A stretch of DNA of 45,961 nt, taken from contig JASFQI010000002.1 in assembly GCA_050115555.1 (NCBI GenBank), positions 1 to 45,961 of the forward strand, in the 5' to 3' direction. Shown here piece after piece: positions 16,134 to 25,186 of the stretch. This DNA is from JASFQI01 sp050115555. Its GTDB lineage: Bacteria > Desulfobacterota > DSM-4660 > Desulfatiglandales > HGW-15. Positions within the stretch are counted from its first letter, which is position 1, and each line of letters opens with the position of its first letter. The notes beneath the pieces are model-generated. The model was given only the letters and a program-made list of their open reading frames with translations, was not told where the DNA came from and did no database searches. The position numbers were made by a program, and so were the translations under genes.

Positions 16134-17645
16134 ATGAAGATCGAGGATTTCCCGGAGGACGTTCGATCCGCCCTCCTTCCAGAGCCCACCGGACACATGG
16201 AGTACCGATGCCTGGGCTGCGAACGCACCTTTGAGATCGACCGGCTGCTGTACACATGCCCGGACTGCGGCCGCGTCCTGCTCCTTCACGACCGGAATTT
16301 CGACGCGCTCAAGCGCAGGGACGGACGCCAGTGGCGGCGCATCCTGGACCACCGCCGCATGCTCAATGAGCAGCCTTTGAAGGGAGTGTTTCGTTACTAC
16401 GAGTTCATGGCGCCCGTGATTCCCCTGGATCGGATCGTGTACCTCGGGGAAGGGCATACCCCTGTGGTTCGTGGAAGTCGAACCTTGCGGAGGGAAATCG
16501 GGAACGATTTCTACTTCAAGAACGACGGGCTCAACCCGAGTGCCTCCTTCAAGGACCGGGGCATGGCGTGTGCGTTGAGCTTCCTCAATCACTTCGCCGA
16601 GGAGCAGGGGACCGGAAACATTCTTTCGATCTGCGCCTCCACCGGGGACACATCTGCATCGGCCGCGCTGTATGCGGCCTACCTGTCCGATTTCGTCACC
16701 TCGGCCGTTCTCCTTCCTCATGGCAAGGTGACACCCCAGCAACTGGGCCAGCCGCTCGGCAGCGGCGCCCGCGTCCTGGAGATCCCCGGGGTCTTCGACG
16801 ACTGCATGAAGGTCGTGGAGGCCCTGGCCGAGGACTACCACGTGGCCCTGCTCAACTCCAAGAACAGTTGGCGTATCCTGGGGCAGGAGTCGTTCTCGTT
16901 CGAGATCGCCCAGGACTTCGATTACCAGGTGGGCGACAAGGTCGTGGTCCTGCCCATCGGGAACGCCGGCAACATCACGGCGGTGCTCAGCGGGTTCCTG
17001 AAGTTTTACGAGACCGGTGTGATCACGGCATTGCCCAAGATCGTGGGGGTTCAGTCCGAGCACGCAGACCCGGTGTTTCGATACTACCTGGAAAAGGACC
17101 CGCGTCGCCGCGACTTTGTTCCGGTGAACGTCCGGCCCAGCGTGGCCCAGGCCGCCATGATCGGCAATCCCGTGTCCATGCCCCGGGTGGTCGAAATGGT
17201 GCGTCGGTACGACGAGGCCGCAGGGGACAGGCATGTGTTCGTGGTCCAGGTTCGCGAGCAGGAGATCATGGATGCCATGATCGTGGCCAACCGTAACGGC
17301 AACATCGTCTGCACCCAGGGCGGAGAATCCATGGCCGGGTTTTCAAAGGCCATCGAAGAGGGAATCGTGGGGTCGGATGAGATCGGCGTTCTAGATTCCA
17401 CGGCACACATGCTCAAGTTCCTGGGATTTCAGAACATGTACTTTGAAAACACGTTCGATCCAGGCTATGAGATTACGCCGCGAGCCGACTTGAAAAACAC
17501 CCCCTCCCTGGTGAAGGCCGAGGGAATTTCGCGTTTCCCCGAGCCCGGAAAACCCCTGGAAGGGGACGATCTGGATTGTTTCGTGCGGGAGACCGCCCTG
17601 GAGATCGCCCGGGTCCTGGGGCTCGAGCGCAGGGAACGTCGATAA
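16134..17645 (+). CDS. thrC: Threonine synthase
   Basis: PLP enzyme turning O-phosphohomoserine into threonine. It has 503 residues, longer than simple forms because of an N-terminal zinc ribbon (Cys26, Cys29, Cys42, Cys45). The PLP lysine is Lys140 in NPSASFKDRGM. Further family blocks are YLGEGHTPVVRG, CASTGDTSASAALYAAYLSD and VLPIGNAGNI. The start ATG 16134 is preceded by AAAAGGGG at a somewhat long distance. The stop codon is followed, in the same frame and 27 bases on, by the phosphatase gene; RlmH follows that, so the three probably form one transcript. Confidence 0.93.
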   Translation: MKIEDFPEDVRSALLPEPTGHMEYRCLGCERTFEIDRLLYTCPDCGRVLLLHDRNFDALKRRDGRQWRRILDHRRMLNEQPLKGVFRYYEFMAPVIPLDRIVYLGEGHTPVVRGSRTLRREIGNDFYFKNDGLNPSASFKDRGMACALSFLNHFAEEQGTGNILSICASTGDTSASAALYAAYLSDFVTSAVLLPHGKVTPQQLGQPLGSGARVLEIPGVFDDCMKVVEALAEDYHVALLNSKNSWRILGQESFSFEIAQDFDYQVGDKVVVLPIGNAGNITAVLSGFLKFYETGVITALPKIVGVQSEHADPVFRYYLEKDPRRRDFVPVNVRPSVAQAAMIGNPVSMPRVVEMVRRYDEAAGDRHVFVVQVREQEIMDAMIVANRNGNIVCTQGGESMAGFSKAIEEGIVGSDEIGVLDSTAHMLKFLGFQNMYFENTFDPGYEITPRADLKNTPSLVKAEGISRFPEPGKPLEGDDLDCFVRETALEIARVLGLERRERR

Positions 17646-17672
17646 TCCCTTTTCTTTCGTCGAGGACCTCCC

Positions 17673-18143
17673 ATTCACATCCTATTTGTCTGCAGCGGGA
17701 ATATCAGTCGAAGCTACCTGGCCGAAGCCTTGTTTCAACAGGCGCTTCAAGACCGTGAACAGGGAAACGTGGAGGTCCGATCCGCCGGGCTCTTCGCCTT
17801 TCCAGGGAACTCGCCCGATGAGGAGATGGCCCGGTTCCTTCTAGAACGAGGTGGAACACCGGGAAATCACCGGGCACGGCTGCTCGGCAGTGAGGATGTG
17901 GTGTGGGCCGACCTCATCCTGGCCATGGAGCACGGGCATACCCTGTCCATTTCGCAGCGTTTTCCCGAGGCCCAGGACAAAACGCACCTGCTGGGCCGGT
18001 TCATCCCCGGCGTAGACCGGCCGGAAGAGATCCCGGACCCTTTCGGCCTCTCCTCGGCTCACTACCGGCATGTGCAGACCCGGATCGTCCTGGCCGTGGA
18101 GGGGCTTCTGAAGGAGGTACTCCAAGGGGATCTGAAGGGGTAA
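17673..18143 (+). CDS. Low-molecular-weight protein-tyrosine phosphatase, apparent ATT start
   Basis: LMW-PTP/arsenate-reductase-like fold of 156 residues. The signature loop is FVCSGNISRSYLAEALF, with catalytic Cys7 and Arg13 (C-x5-R) and Ser14. The general-acid loop is IPDPFG near residue 121. Between the thrC stop (17643-17645) and the catalytic Cys codon the frame has no ATG, GTG, TTG or CTG. ATT 17673 stands exactly where family members begin (M-x-I-L-F-V-C), six bases after GAGGA. A start at ATG 17730 would delete the active site, so an AUU start is the best reading; a mutated start or sequence error is the alternative. Confidence 0.8.
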   Translation: MHILFVCSGNISRSYLAEALFQQALQDREQGNVEVRSAGLFAFPGNSPDEEMARFLLERGGTPGNHRARLLGSEDVVWADLILAMEHGHTLSISQRFPEAQDKTHLLGRFIPGVDRPEEIPDPFGLSSAHYRHVQTRIVLAVEGLLKEVLQGDLKG

Positions 18144-18183
18144 GAATGAAAAAGAGACGGTCGACCGGCTCCCTGGGGGCGGG

Positions 18184-18657
18184 ATGCTGAGATTCCGAGT
18201 GATTGTCGTGGACCGCACCCGGTCACCCTTTCTGCGAGAGGGTGAACGTTTCTACCTCGAGCGATTGCGGCGATATGTCAAGACGGAATGGATGGAAGTG
18301 AAGCCCGCCCGAATGACCAAGGGCCGTCCCCCGGAGGAGGCCATGCGGGAGGAAGGGCAGGCCCTGCTGAAACGCATTCGGGAACAGGATTTTTTGGTAC
18401 CGCTGGACCGATCGGGAACCGAGTACGATTCTCTCGAGTTGGCGGATTGGCTCGGGCGGCTCGCCGAGCGCTCGAGCGGGACGGTGTGCTTTCTTGTGGG
18501 AGGGGCCCTGGGGCATTCCAGGGAGGTGCTGAAGGCGTCCGGAAAGGTCCTCTCTCTCTCTCGGCTCACCCTGACTCACGAGATGACACGGCTCGTCCTT
18601 CTGGAACAGCTTTATCGTGCCTGCACGATTCTGGAAGGGGAAAACTACCACAAATGA
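18184..18657 (+). CDS. rlmH: 23S rRNA pseudouridine-1915 N3-methyltransferase (RlmH)
   Basis: SPOUT-class methyltransferase acting on helix 69 of 23S rRNA in whole 70S ribosomes. It has 157 residues, the standard length. The SAM-binding knot region FLVGGALGHSREVL and the C-terminal LSLSRLTLTHEMTRLVLLEQ followed by LYRACTI and YHK are the RlmH hallmarks. ATG 18184 follows GGGGGCGGG. The previous phosphatase gene stops 40 bases upstream. Confidence 0.95.
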   Translation: MLRFRVIVVDRTRSPFLREGERFYLERLRRYVKTEWMEVKPARMTKGRPPEEAMREEGQALLKRIREQDFLVPLDRSGTEYDSLELADWLGRLAERSSGTVCFLVGGALGHSREVLKASGKVLSLSRLTLTHEMTRLVLLEQLYRACTILEGENYHK

Positions 18658-18740
18658 GTAGCCGGGGGGAGATTCTATTGCGCGTGCCGCTCCAGACGCC
18701 GCGAAGAGATCCCAGGGTCATCGCACGCCGCTGAGGAGGG

Positions 18741-19121
18741 CTATTCTTCGTTTTCTGTGGGCTTGGTCCCGGCGTCCAGCGCCATAGCGATCTTGTTTTT
18801 CAGTTCGGTCAGGTCAAACGACTTGATCACGTAAAAGTCCGCGGCAATGGACTTCATGTCTTCCTTAAAGGTGTCATAGGCCGTACACAGGACCACGGGC
18901 AGGTTGTAGAAAGTATTCCGGATGTCCTGTAGAAGATCCAGACCGTTGTAATCCACCATTTTGATGTCCAGGACCACGAGATCCGGCTTTTCTTCCTTGA
19001 TTTTTTCAATCAATCGGTACCCGCTGTCCGCGGTGATGACCTCGTATCCGGCTTCTGTGAGCTCTTCCGAGTAAAGAAAACGGATATGTTCCTCATCATC
19101 CACGATCAGTATTTTGGCCAT
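18741..19121 (-). CDS. Single-domain response regulator (receiver)
   Basis: A 126-residue CheY-like receiver. The acidic pocket is KILIVDDEEHI, the phospho-acceptor Asp lies in LVVLDIKM, the switch Thr in VLCTAY and the Lys in YVIKSFD (usually KP; here KS). The tail is short and acidic (TKPTENEE). ATG 19121 is taken rather than one five codons upstream because the protein then begins at the conserved MAKILIVDD. It lies downstream of hbd on the same strand with a ~200-base gap, and no kinase is nearby. Confidence 0.9.
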   Translation of the reverse strand: MAKILIVDDEEHIRFLYSEELTEAGYEVITADSGYRLIEKIKEEKPDLVVLDIKMVDYNGLDLLQDIRNTFYNLPVVLCTAYDTFKEDMKSIAADFYVIKSFDLTELKNKIAMALDAGTKPTENEE

Positions 19122-19276
19122 GATGCTCTCCCGCATTTTCAGGTGAAATCCGGAATAAAGCTATCATAGATTCGATCGACAGGCAAATACTATCTCTGAC
19201 GGTGCGGCGTAAGGATGAGGCAGGACGCTCACCTCCATGTTTCATAAACAACGCATCTTTTGGGTGGATATGGATC

Positions 19277-19312
19277 CCGGGGGTACATCGCCTTTGGAGG
19301 CGCGACCCCCGG
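19277..19312. repeat. Two-tier stem-loop between hbd and the receiver gene
   Basis: CCGGGGGT (19277-19284) pairs with ACCCCCGG (19305-19312). Inside it, CGCC and GGCG form a second short stem. No T run follows on either strand, so it is not a standard terminator. It could stabilise the 3' end of the hbd transcript. Confidence 0.45.
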
Positions 19313-19323
19313 AATTCCATGCC

Positions 19324-20178
<855 letters not shown>

Positions 20179-20278
20179 CTTCAACAACCTCCTTGTGTAT
20201 GAGTGTACGTGACTGTTCTAAGTCTTTCTTTGCTTGCGATTTTGCGCAGGCCGATTTCAGAGCCGTGACTCTGCGAGG

Positions 20279-20353
20279 AAAGGGCTCCCCGCTTTCACGA
20301 CTCACGCATTTTCACCCGGGGAAGAGCCCTTTTCCCGCACGATCATCACCGAG
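20279..20353. terminator. Long inverted repeat at the end of the universal stress protein gene
   Basis: AAAGGGCTCCCCG (20279-20291) is complementary to CGGGGAAGAGCCCTTT (20337-20352) apart from a short bulge. One arm is inside the last codons of the stress-protein gene and the other lies between it and hbd. Four T follow on the plus strand but none on the minus strand, so its role as terminator for either gene is uncertain. Confidence 0.4.
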
Positions 20354-20766
20354 CACGCCGCCTTACGGGCCACCCGCTTGGCCACGCTCCCGAAGAGCAC
20401 CAGCCCCATTCCGGATTCCCCGTACGATCCCGTAATGACCAGATCGATATCCATGTTCGACAGGAACCCAATAATTTCAGAAGAAACGTGCCCGTCCAGG
20501 ATCACCAATTCATGATCCATGCCCGGCCGGATGCGGGACATGTAGTCCTGTTGAAGGCGTTCCTCCAGGTTCAGCAGGAGGGTTTTGCGAGGTTCCTCCG
20601 GAAGCACCCAGGCCTCCTCCGTGACCATGGGGTTGATCACCGGGGGCAGGACGTGTACCACGTAAAGCTTGGCTCGAAAGGCTTCCGCCATGTCCAGGGC
20701 CGTATCAAACGCCTTGGACGCGTTCTCCGAGAAGTCCACACAGCATGCAATCCGATGAAAGGCCAT
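20302..20766 (-). CDS. Universal stress protein (UspA family)
   Basis: A 154-residue single Usp domain. The N-terminus RIACCVDFSENASKAFDTAL is the first nucleotide-contacting strand; the C-terminal ATP-loop pattern G-2x-G-9x-G-S/T is seen in GSYGESGMGLVLFGSVAKRV, ending SVMIVRE. Such proteins bind ATP and help cells survive stress; the exact partner is unknown. ATG 20766 is preceded by AAAGGAGGG. It is transcribed toward hbd with an inverted repeat between. Confidence 0.92.
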   Translation of the reverse strand: MAFHRIACCVDFSENASKAFDTALDMAEAFRAKLYVVHVLPPVINPMVTEEAWVLPEEPRKTLLLNLEERLQQDYMSRIRPGMDHELVILDGHVSSEIIGFLSNMDIDLVITGSYGESGMGLVLFGSVAKRVARKAACSVMIVREKGSSPGENA

Positions 20767-20795
20767 GACATTCCCTCCTTTCCCCCGCAGGTCCT

Positions 20796-20824
20796 TCTAT
20801 ATCCGGAAGCGGCCTGTTGATCAA
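20796..20824 (-). promoter_or_regulatory. Promoter candidate for the universal stress protein gene
   Basis: On the minus strand TTGATC (20824-20819) is followed after 17 bases by TATAGA (20801-20796). Each box matches four of six consensus bases. It is about 30 bases before the start codon and fits the ribosome site AAAGGAGGG. Confidence 0.4.
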
Positions 20825-20942
20825 GGTCGTTTCCACCTGAAAAGCGAAACCCTCGCATCACGAAGCAAGCGAAGTCAGGGCCGGCCTCCCTATCGACGCC
20901 CCCGCGTCGTGGCGGGTGCGCCGTTCAAGGGGCGCATTCAGG

Positions 20943-21689
20943 CTATTGTCCAGAGGCCACGCTGCCAAAGACATCCTTGAGCAGATCGGTCACGCGGGCG
21001 GCCGGGTCCTGTCGAATTTTCTGTTCCTCCCGTGCGATCATGAAAAAAAGTCCATCCAGGGCCTTTTCCGTGACATGGCGGTCCAGATCCAGGCTTTCAA
21101 AGGTGTCCAGAAACGGCAGGGAGTTCAACTGGGAGGTCAGATTCTGGTACCGGCGTGTGACCTCGACCCGGGCCATGGCATCGTGCACCTCGGGCTTGAA
21201 CACGTCCCGAAGCCGATCGAACGTCTTGTTCCTCAGGTAGGTCGTGGCTGCGTCGTCCGGTCCCTTCAGGATGCCGCGCGCATCATCCAGGGTCATGTCC
21301 TTGACGGCGTCCACGAAGAGACTCGCCGCCTGGGGCGCGGCTTTCTCCGCAGCGCGGTTCATGCTTTCGAGAAAGGCGTCCAGATGGTTGCCATAGCCCG
21401 CGCCCCGCACGATCCGTTCGATTTTGTTGAGACTGTTCGGCAGCGGGATTCGAATGTCGGGATTTCCAAAGTACCCGTCCGTGCGAGAAACCCGATCCAC
21501 TGCATTTCGGGCGCCGATGCGCAGGGCCTCTTTCAGCCCCTGGGCGATTTTTCCCTCGGAGAGGGATTCCGGTTGCACACTCATGCCCAGCCCTTTGAGG
21601 AAATCCCCTATCCCTGCCTCAGACGGTGCGGAAAGGACCAGGGTAATGAGGGCGAAACAAAGGATCAGCCGTATGGTGGGTGTTTTCAT
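20943..21689 (-). CDS. DUF4197 family protein, exported, unknown function
   Basis: A 248-residue protein beginning with a clear signal peptide (LILCFALITLVLSAPSEA, probable cleavage after the SEA). The body matches the DUF4197 pattern: IAQGLKEALRIGARNAV, GYFGNPDIRIPLPNSL, a segment with MNRAAEKAAPQA, MTLDDARGILKGPDDAATTYL and FKPEVHDAMARVEVT. The family is widespread in Gram-negatives and has no established function. ATG 21689 is chosen because GGAGGAAGGAG precedes it and the signal peptide starts there. It lies upstream of no partner; the repeat element 21841-22085 lies before it. Confidence 0.85.
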   Translation of the reverse strand: MKTPTIRLILCFALITLVLSAPSEAGIGDFLKGLGMSVQPESLSEGKIAQGLKEALRIGARNAVDRVSRTDGYFGNPDIRIPLPNSLNKIERIVRGAGYGNHLDAFLESMNRAAEKAAPQAASLFVDAVKDMTLDDARGILKGPDDAATTYLRNKTFDRLRDVFKPEVHDAMARVEVTRRYQNLTSQLNSLPFLDTFESLDLDRHVTEKALDGLFFMIAREEQKIRQDPAARVTDLLKDVFGSVASGQ

Positions 21690-21840
21690 CTTTTCTCCTT
21701 CCTCCCTCGCGCGTGGGAGATGCAAAGACGGGATGCGGCGCTTGGCGAAATCGGTATACATACGTACGGGCCAAGATATCATGAAAGCATGAAAAAGCGA
21801 AAGGGTTCCTGCCCGGCAGGGACACGTGAGGTATGGTTTC

Positions 21841-22085
21841 ATCGGTATCGGTATCGAAATCGAAATCGGGATCGGGATCGGTATCGAAGAAGTTGGCCAA
21901 TATGCATGAAGAACCCGTCGATTTCCGCCGTTCTACAGGACCCATTGAATAGTTTGGATCGGTTAAATTATCTATTGCGGTGCTGCTCCGTGGATCAGGC
22001 GGAAGGAATGACAACGTGAAGCAGAATCCACAACCTATGGATGGTGGAAACCGATTTCGATCCCGATCCCGATAGCGATTTGGAT
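21841..22085. repeat. Intergenic element with inverted hexamer-array arms
   Basis: Left arm 21841-21888 is a run of ATCGGT, ATCGAA and ATCGGG units. Right arm 22050-22085 is a run of CGATTT, CGATCC and CGATAG units. They are mutually complementary over about 36 bases, with 16 identical bases (ATCGGGATCGGGATCG) in the centre. About 160 bases between them have no supported gene. It fills most of the 470-base gap between the DUF4197 gene and hemW. The layout matches the element at 1982-2175, though the repeat units differ. Confidence 0.6.
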
Positions 22086-22161
22086 AAACCCGATTTCATC
22101 GTCACGTGGTCACCGCAATGCCATCCAATTCAACTCGTTGGAGCTCAGAGACCAGATACCT

Positions 22162-23367
22162 TCACGGCAAAAACAACAGGGGAAGTCGATCCGCGATCAT
22201 CATGCCTCGGCACGTGGGCACGACACGGGTCCCTTGTCGGGCCACTAGGCCCTGTTGCTCCAGGTCTTGCACGGTCTGGTTTCCGTCGGCGCATGCCGAG
22301 AGGACCCGACCGGGCACGCCCTCGGCGGTTCGAAAGCCCAGGCCGAGGGTTTCCAGGAGGGCCTGTTCCCTGGACAGGACTTCACTTCCTTCGGCCGGGG
22401 ATCGGCCGGAGGAGATCTGCCGGATGTAGGTGTCCAGGGACGAGGGGTTCCACCATCGAACCGGGGCCAGAAAGGAGTGTGCCGCCGGCCCCAGGCCGAG
22501 GTAGGGGGCACGGCGCCAGTACTTCCGGTTGTGCCTCGAGGTGTGCCCTGGAAGGGCGAAGTTGGAGACTTCGTAATGGAGGTAGCCCCGGTCTCGAAGG
22601 ATCTCGGATGTGGCGAGAAAGAGGTCCGCCAGGGTGTCCTCTTCGGGGAGGTGAATCCGTCCCGCACGGTGCTGCTTCCCCAGGGGCGTCTTGGGGCTGA
22701 GGGTCAGCTGATAGCAGGAGATATGGTGCGGACGAAAGCACAGGACACGCTGGAGCGTTTTTTCCCAGGCCCTGGATGTCTGCCCGGGGATGCCGTAGAT
22801 CAGGTCCACGCTCACGCTTGAAAATCCGGCGTTCAGAATGTCGGCCAGGGCCTGCTCCGCCCGGTATGCGGTGTGTCGGCGGCCCAGAAATCGCAATGTG
22901 GTGTCCTCCAGGGCCTGGATCCCCAGGCTGATGCGCCGGATACCCACGTCCAGGTAAGCGGTAAGTCGACCGGGGGAAAGGTCGTCCGGGTTGGCCTCCA
23001 GTGTGATCTCAGGGCTGGGGGAAAACGCGAGCTCCCGAAAGAGACCCTGGAGCAACCGTTCTAGCTCCCGTAGACCCAGGAGAGACGGTGTTCCACCGCC
23101 AAGGTACAGGGTGTCGAAACGAGGGAACTGGCCCCGAAACAGGTGGGCTTCGGCCTGCACGGCCTCGATCCATGCCGGGATGCGCGTTCTCTCGGGAAGC
23201 GAGTAGAAATCACAGTAGGCGCACTTACCCGCACAGAAAGGGACGTGGACATAAAGCCCGGGTGCCGGGTCCCGGAGCGCGGCATGCTTCGAGCAGGGCG
23301 GTTTCACGGGCTCGAATGCGGTGGTGCCGCGGGACGGGGCAGGGGAAAGGGCTTTGCAGGGGGGCAT
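22162..23367 (-). CDS. hemW: HemW-like radical SAM protein (coproporphyrinogen III oxidase-like)
   Basis: A radical SAM enzyme of 401 residues. The cluster motif is HVPFCAGKCAYCDFYS with Cys45, Cys49 and Cys52. TLYLGGGTPSLL, ITLEANPDDL, RISLGIQALED and SVDLIYGIPGQT follow, and HNRKYWRRAPYLGLGPAAHS is the block shared by HemN/HemW. HemW proteins act as heme chaperones rather than HemN oxidases; the diagnostic extra N-terminal HemN Cys is absent. ATG 23367 is five bases after the lepA stop, so the genes are coupled; an upstream start would overlap lepA. The N-terminal ~30 residues before the barrel are a variable leader. Confidence 0.92.
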   Translation of the reverse strand: MPPCKALSPAPSRGTTAFEPVKPPCSKHAALRDPAPGLYVHVPFCAGKCAYCDFYSLPERTRIPAWIEAVQAEAHLFRGQFPRFDTLYLGGGTPSLLGLRELERLLQGLFRELAFSPSPEITLEANPDDLSPGRLTAYLDVGIRRISLGIQALEDTTLRFLGRRHTAYRAEQALADILNAGFSSVSVDLIYGIPGQTSRAWEKTLQRVLCFRPHHISCYQLTLSPKTPLGKQHRAGRIHLPEEDTLADLFLATSEILRDRGYLHYEVSNFALPGHTSRHNRKYWRRAPYLGLGPAAHSFLAPVRWWNPSSLDTYIRQISSGRSPAEGSEVLSREQALLETLGLGFRTAEGVPGRVLSACADGNQTVQDLEQQGLVARQGTRVVPTCRGMMIADRLPLLFLP

Positions 23368-23371
23368 TGCG

Positions 23372-25174
23372 TCAATCCTCTTCCGAGCGCAGGGCTGCCA
23401 CAAAGGCGCTTTGAGGGATCATCACGGAACCGACCATTTTCATGCGTTTCTTTCCTTTTTTCTGTTTCTCCAGGAGCTTTCGTTTCCGCGTGATGTCGCC
23501 TCCGTAACACTTGGCCGTGACGTCCTTGCGAAAGGCAGAGATCGTGGAGCGCGCAATAATCTTTCCCCCGACGGCCCCCTGGATGGGGATCTTGAACTGG
23601 TGGCGGGGAATCTCCTTTTTCAGCCGCTCGCAGACCTGAAGCGCCCACTCCCGGGCGCGGTCCTGGTGCACGATGACCGACAGGGCATCCACCCGCTCGC
23701 CATTGACCAGGATGTCCAGGCGGACCAGATCGCTCGGGCGGTAGTCCAGCATCTCGTAGTCCACGGAAGCATACCCCTGGCTCACGGTCTTCAGCCGGTC
23801 GTAGAAGTCGTAGATGACCTCCACCAGGGGCATGTCCACGGTGAGCTCCACACGATCCGGCGTGGGGAAGGCCGTGCGGGGCTGCACTCCCCGACGGTCC
23901 ATGCAGAGCGGGAGGACCGTACCCAGATGGCGTTCCGGGACCAGAATGGAGGCGCGAACAAAGGGTTCTTCCGCCCCCTCTATCAGTGTGGGGTCGGGGT
24001 AGTCCTGCGGGTTGTCCACGATGATCGTTTCGCCGGATTTGAGGTGAAACCGGTATCGGACGCTCGGTGCCGTCATGAGCAGGGACAGGCCGAACTCCCG
24101 CTCCAGCCTGGCCTGGACGATTTCCAGGTGAAGGAGGCCGAGAAAGCCGCAGCGGAAACCCTGTCCCAGTGCGGCCGAGGCGTCCTTTTGAAAGACCAGG
24201 GCCGCGTCGTTCAGTGCATATTTGTCCAGGGCGTCCTTGAGGTCCTCGTAGTCGTCCGAGGCCATGGGGTAAATCGAGGAAAACACCATGGGCTTGACCT
24301 CACGGAAGCCGGGAAGAGGCTTCTCTACCGGGCGATCGTCCAGTGTGACCGTGTCCCCGATACGCGCATCCGCGATGTTTTTGATCCCGGCGATCAGGTA
24401 TCCTACGTCGCCTGCGGAGAGGGACTCCTGGGGGTCCCTGCCCAAGCGGAAGAAGCCGACCTCTTCGACGCGGTACCGGGATCGGTTGGAAAGGAGGCGG
24501 ATGGTGTCGCCCTTGCGCACGGTCCCGTCAAAGACGCGGCAGCAGATGATCACTCCCCGGAACGGATCGTAGTGGGCGTCAAAGATCAGGGCGGAGAGGG
24601 GCAGCTCCGGCCGGCCCGTGGGTGGGGGGATGCGCTTCACAACCGCTTCCAGGACCTCGTCGATCCCGATGCCCTCCTTGGCAGAGCACAGGACGGCCTC
24701 GGCGGCATCGAGCCCCAACTCGCTTTCGATCTGCTCCCGAACCCGTTCCACGTCCGCTGAGGGAAGGTCGATCTTGTTGATGACGGGTATGATCTCCAGG
24801 TCGTGATCCATGGCCAGATACACATTGGCCAGGGTCTGGGCCTCCACTCCCTGGGCCGCATCGACCAGAACGAGAACCCCGTCGCAGGAAGCCAGGGCCC
24901 TGGAGACCTCGTAGGAGAAATCCACGTGCCCCGGCGTGTCGATGAGATTCAACCGGATCTCCTCGCCGTCTCGGGAATGGTAGGGGAGGGTGACCGTCTG
25001 GCTCTTGATGGTGATCCCGCGTTCTCGTTCGATGTCCATGGTGTCCAGGATCTGATCTCGAAAATCCCGATCGCTGACCAGACCGGCGCTTTGGATCAAT
25101 CGATCCGCCAGGGTCGATTTCCCGTGATCGATGTGGGCGATGATACTGAAATTGCGGATGCTGGATGGTGTCAT
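23372..25174 (-). CDS. lepA: Elongation factor 4 (LepA)
   Basis: Ribosome-bound GTPase of 600 residues that affects elongation or ribosome maturation. G-domain motifs are AHIDHGKSTLADRL (G1), RGITIKSQ (G2), DTPGHVDF (G3) and NKIDLPSAD (G4). The LepA-specific C-terminal domain is visible in PHQ-like HQFKIPIQGAVGGKIIARST and GDITRKRKLLEKQKKGKKRM. ATG 25174 follows GAAGGA. It lies 12 bases after the RNA methyltransferase gene and 4 bases before hemW, so it is the centre of a translation-related operon. Confidence 0.97.
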   Translation of the reverse strand: MTPSSIRNFSIIAHIDHGKSTLADRLIQSAGLVSDRDFRDQILDTMDIERERGITIKSQTVTLPYHSRDGEEIRLNLIDTPGHVDFSYEVSRALASCDGVLVLVDAAQGVEAQTLANVYLAMDHDLEIIPVINKIDLPSADVERVREQIESELGLDAAEAVLCSAKEGIGIDEVLEAVVKRIPPPTGRPELPLSALIFDAHYDPFRGVIICCRVFDGTVRKGDTIRLLSNRSRYRVEEVGFFRLGRDPQESLSAGDVGYLIAGIKNIADARIGDTVTLDDRPVEKPLPGFREVKPMVFSSIYPMASDDYEDLKDALDKYALNDAALVFQKDASAALGQGFRCGFLGLLHLEIVQARLEREFGLSLLMTAPSVRYRFHLKSGETIIVDNPQDYPDPTLIEGAEEPFVRASILVPERHLGTVLPLCMDRRGVQPRTAFPTPDRVELTVDMPLVEVIYDFYDRLKTVSQGYASVDYEMLDYRPSDLVRLDILVNGERVDALSVIVHQDRAREWALQVCERLKKEIPRHQFKIPIQGAVGGKIIARSTISAFRKDVTAKCYGGDITRKRKLLEKQKKGKKRMKMVGSVMIPQSAFVAALRSEED

Positions 25175-25186
25175 GATTCCTTCACG

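Noticed and set aside
15960..17234. Long N-terminal extension of kdsD across thrC
   Set aside because: The extension is antisense to thrC; the KdsD family starts at MIREQ and the 333-residue length fits.
21841..22085. Hexamer arrays as a CRISPR array
   Set aside because: Units are six bases with no spacers; no cas genes in the window.
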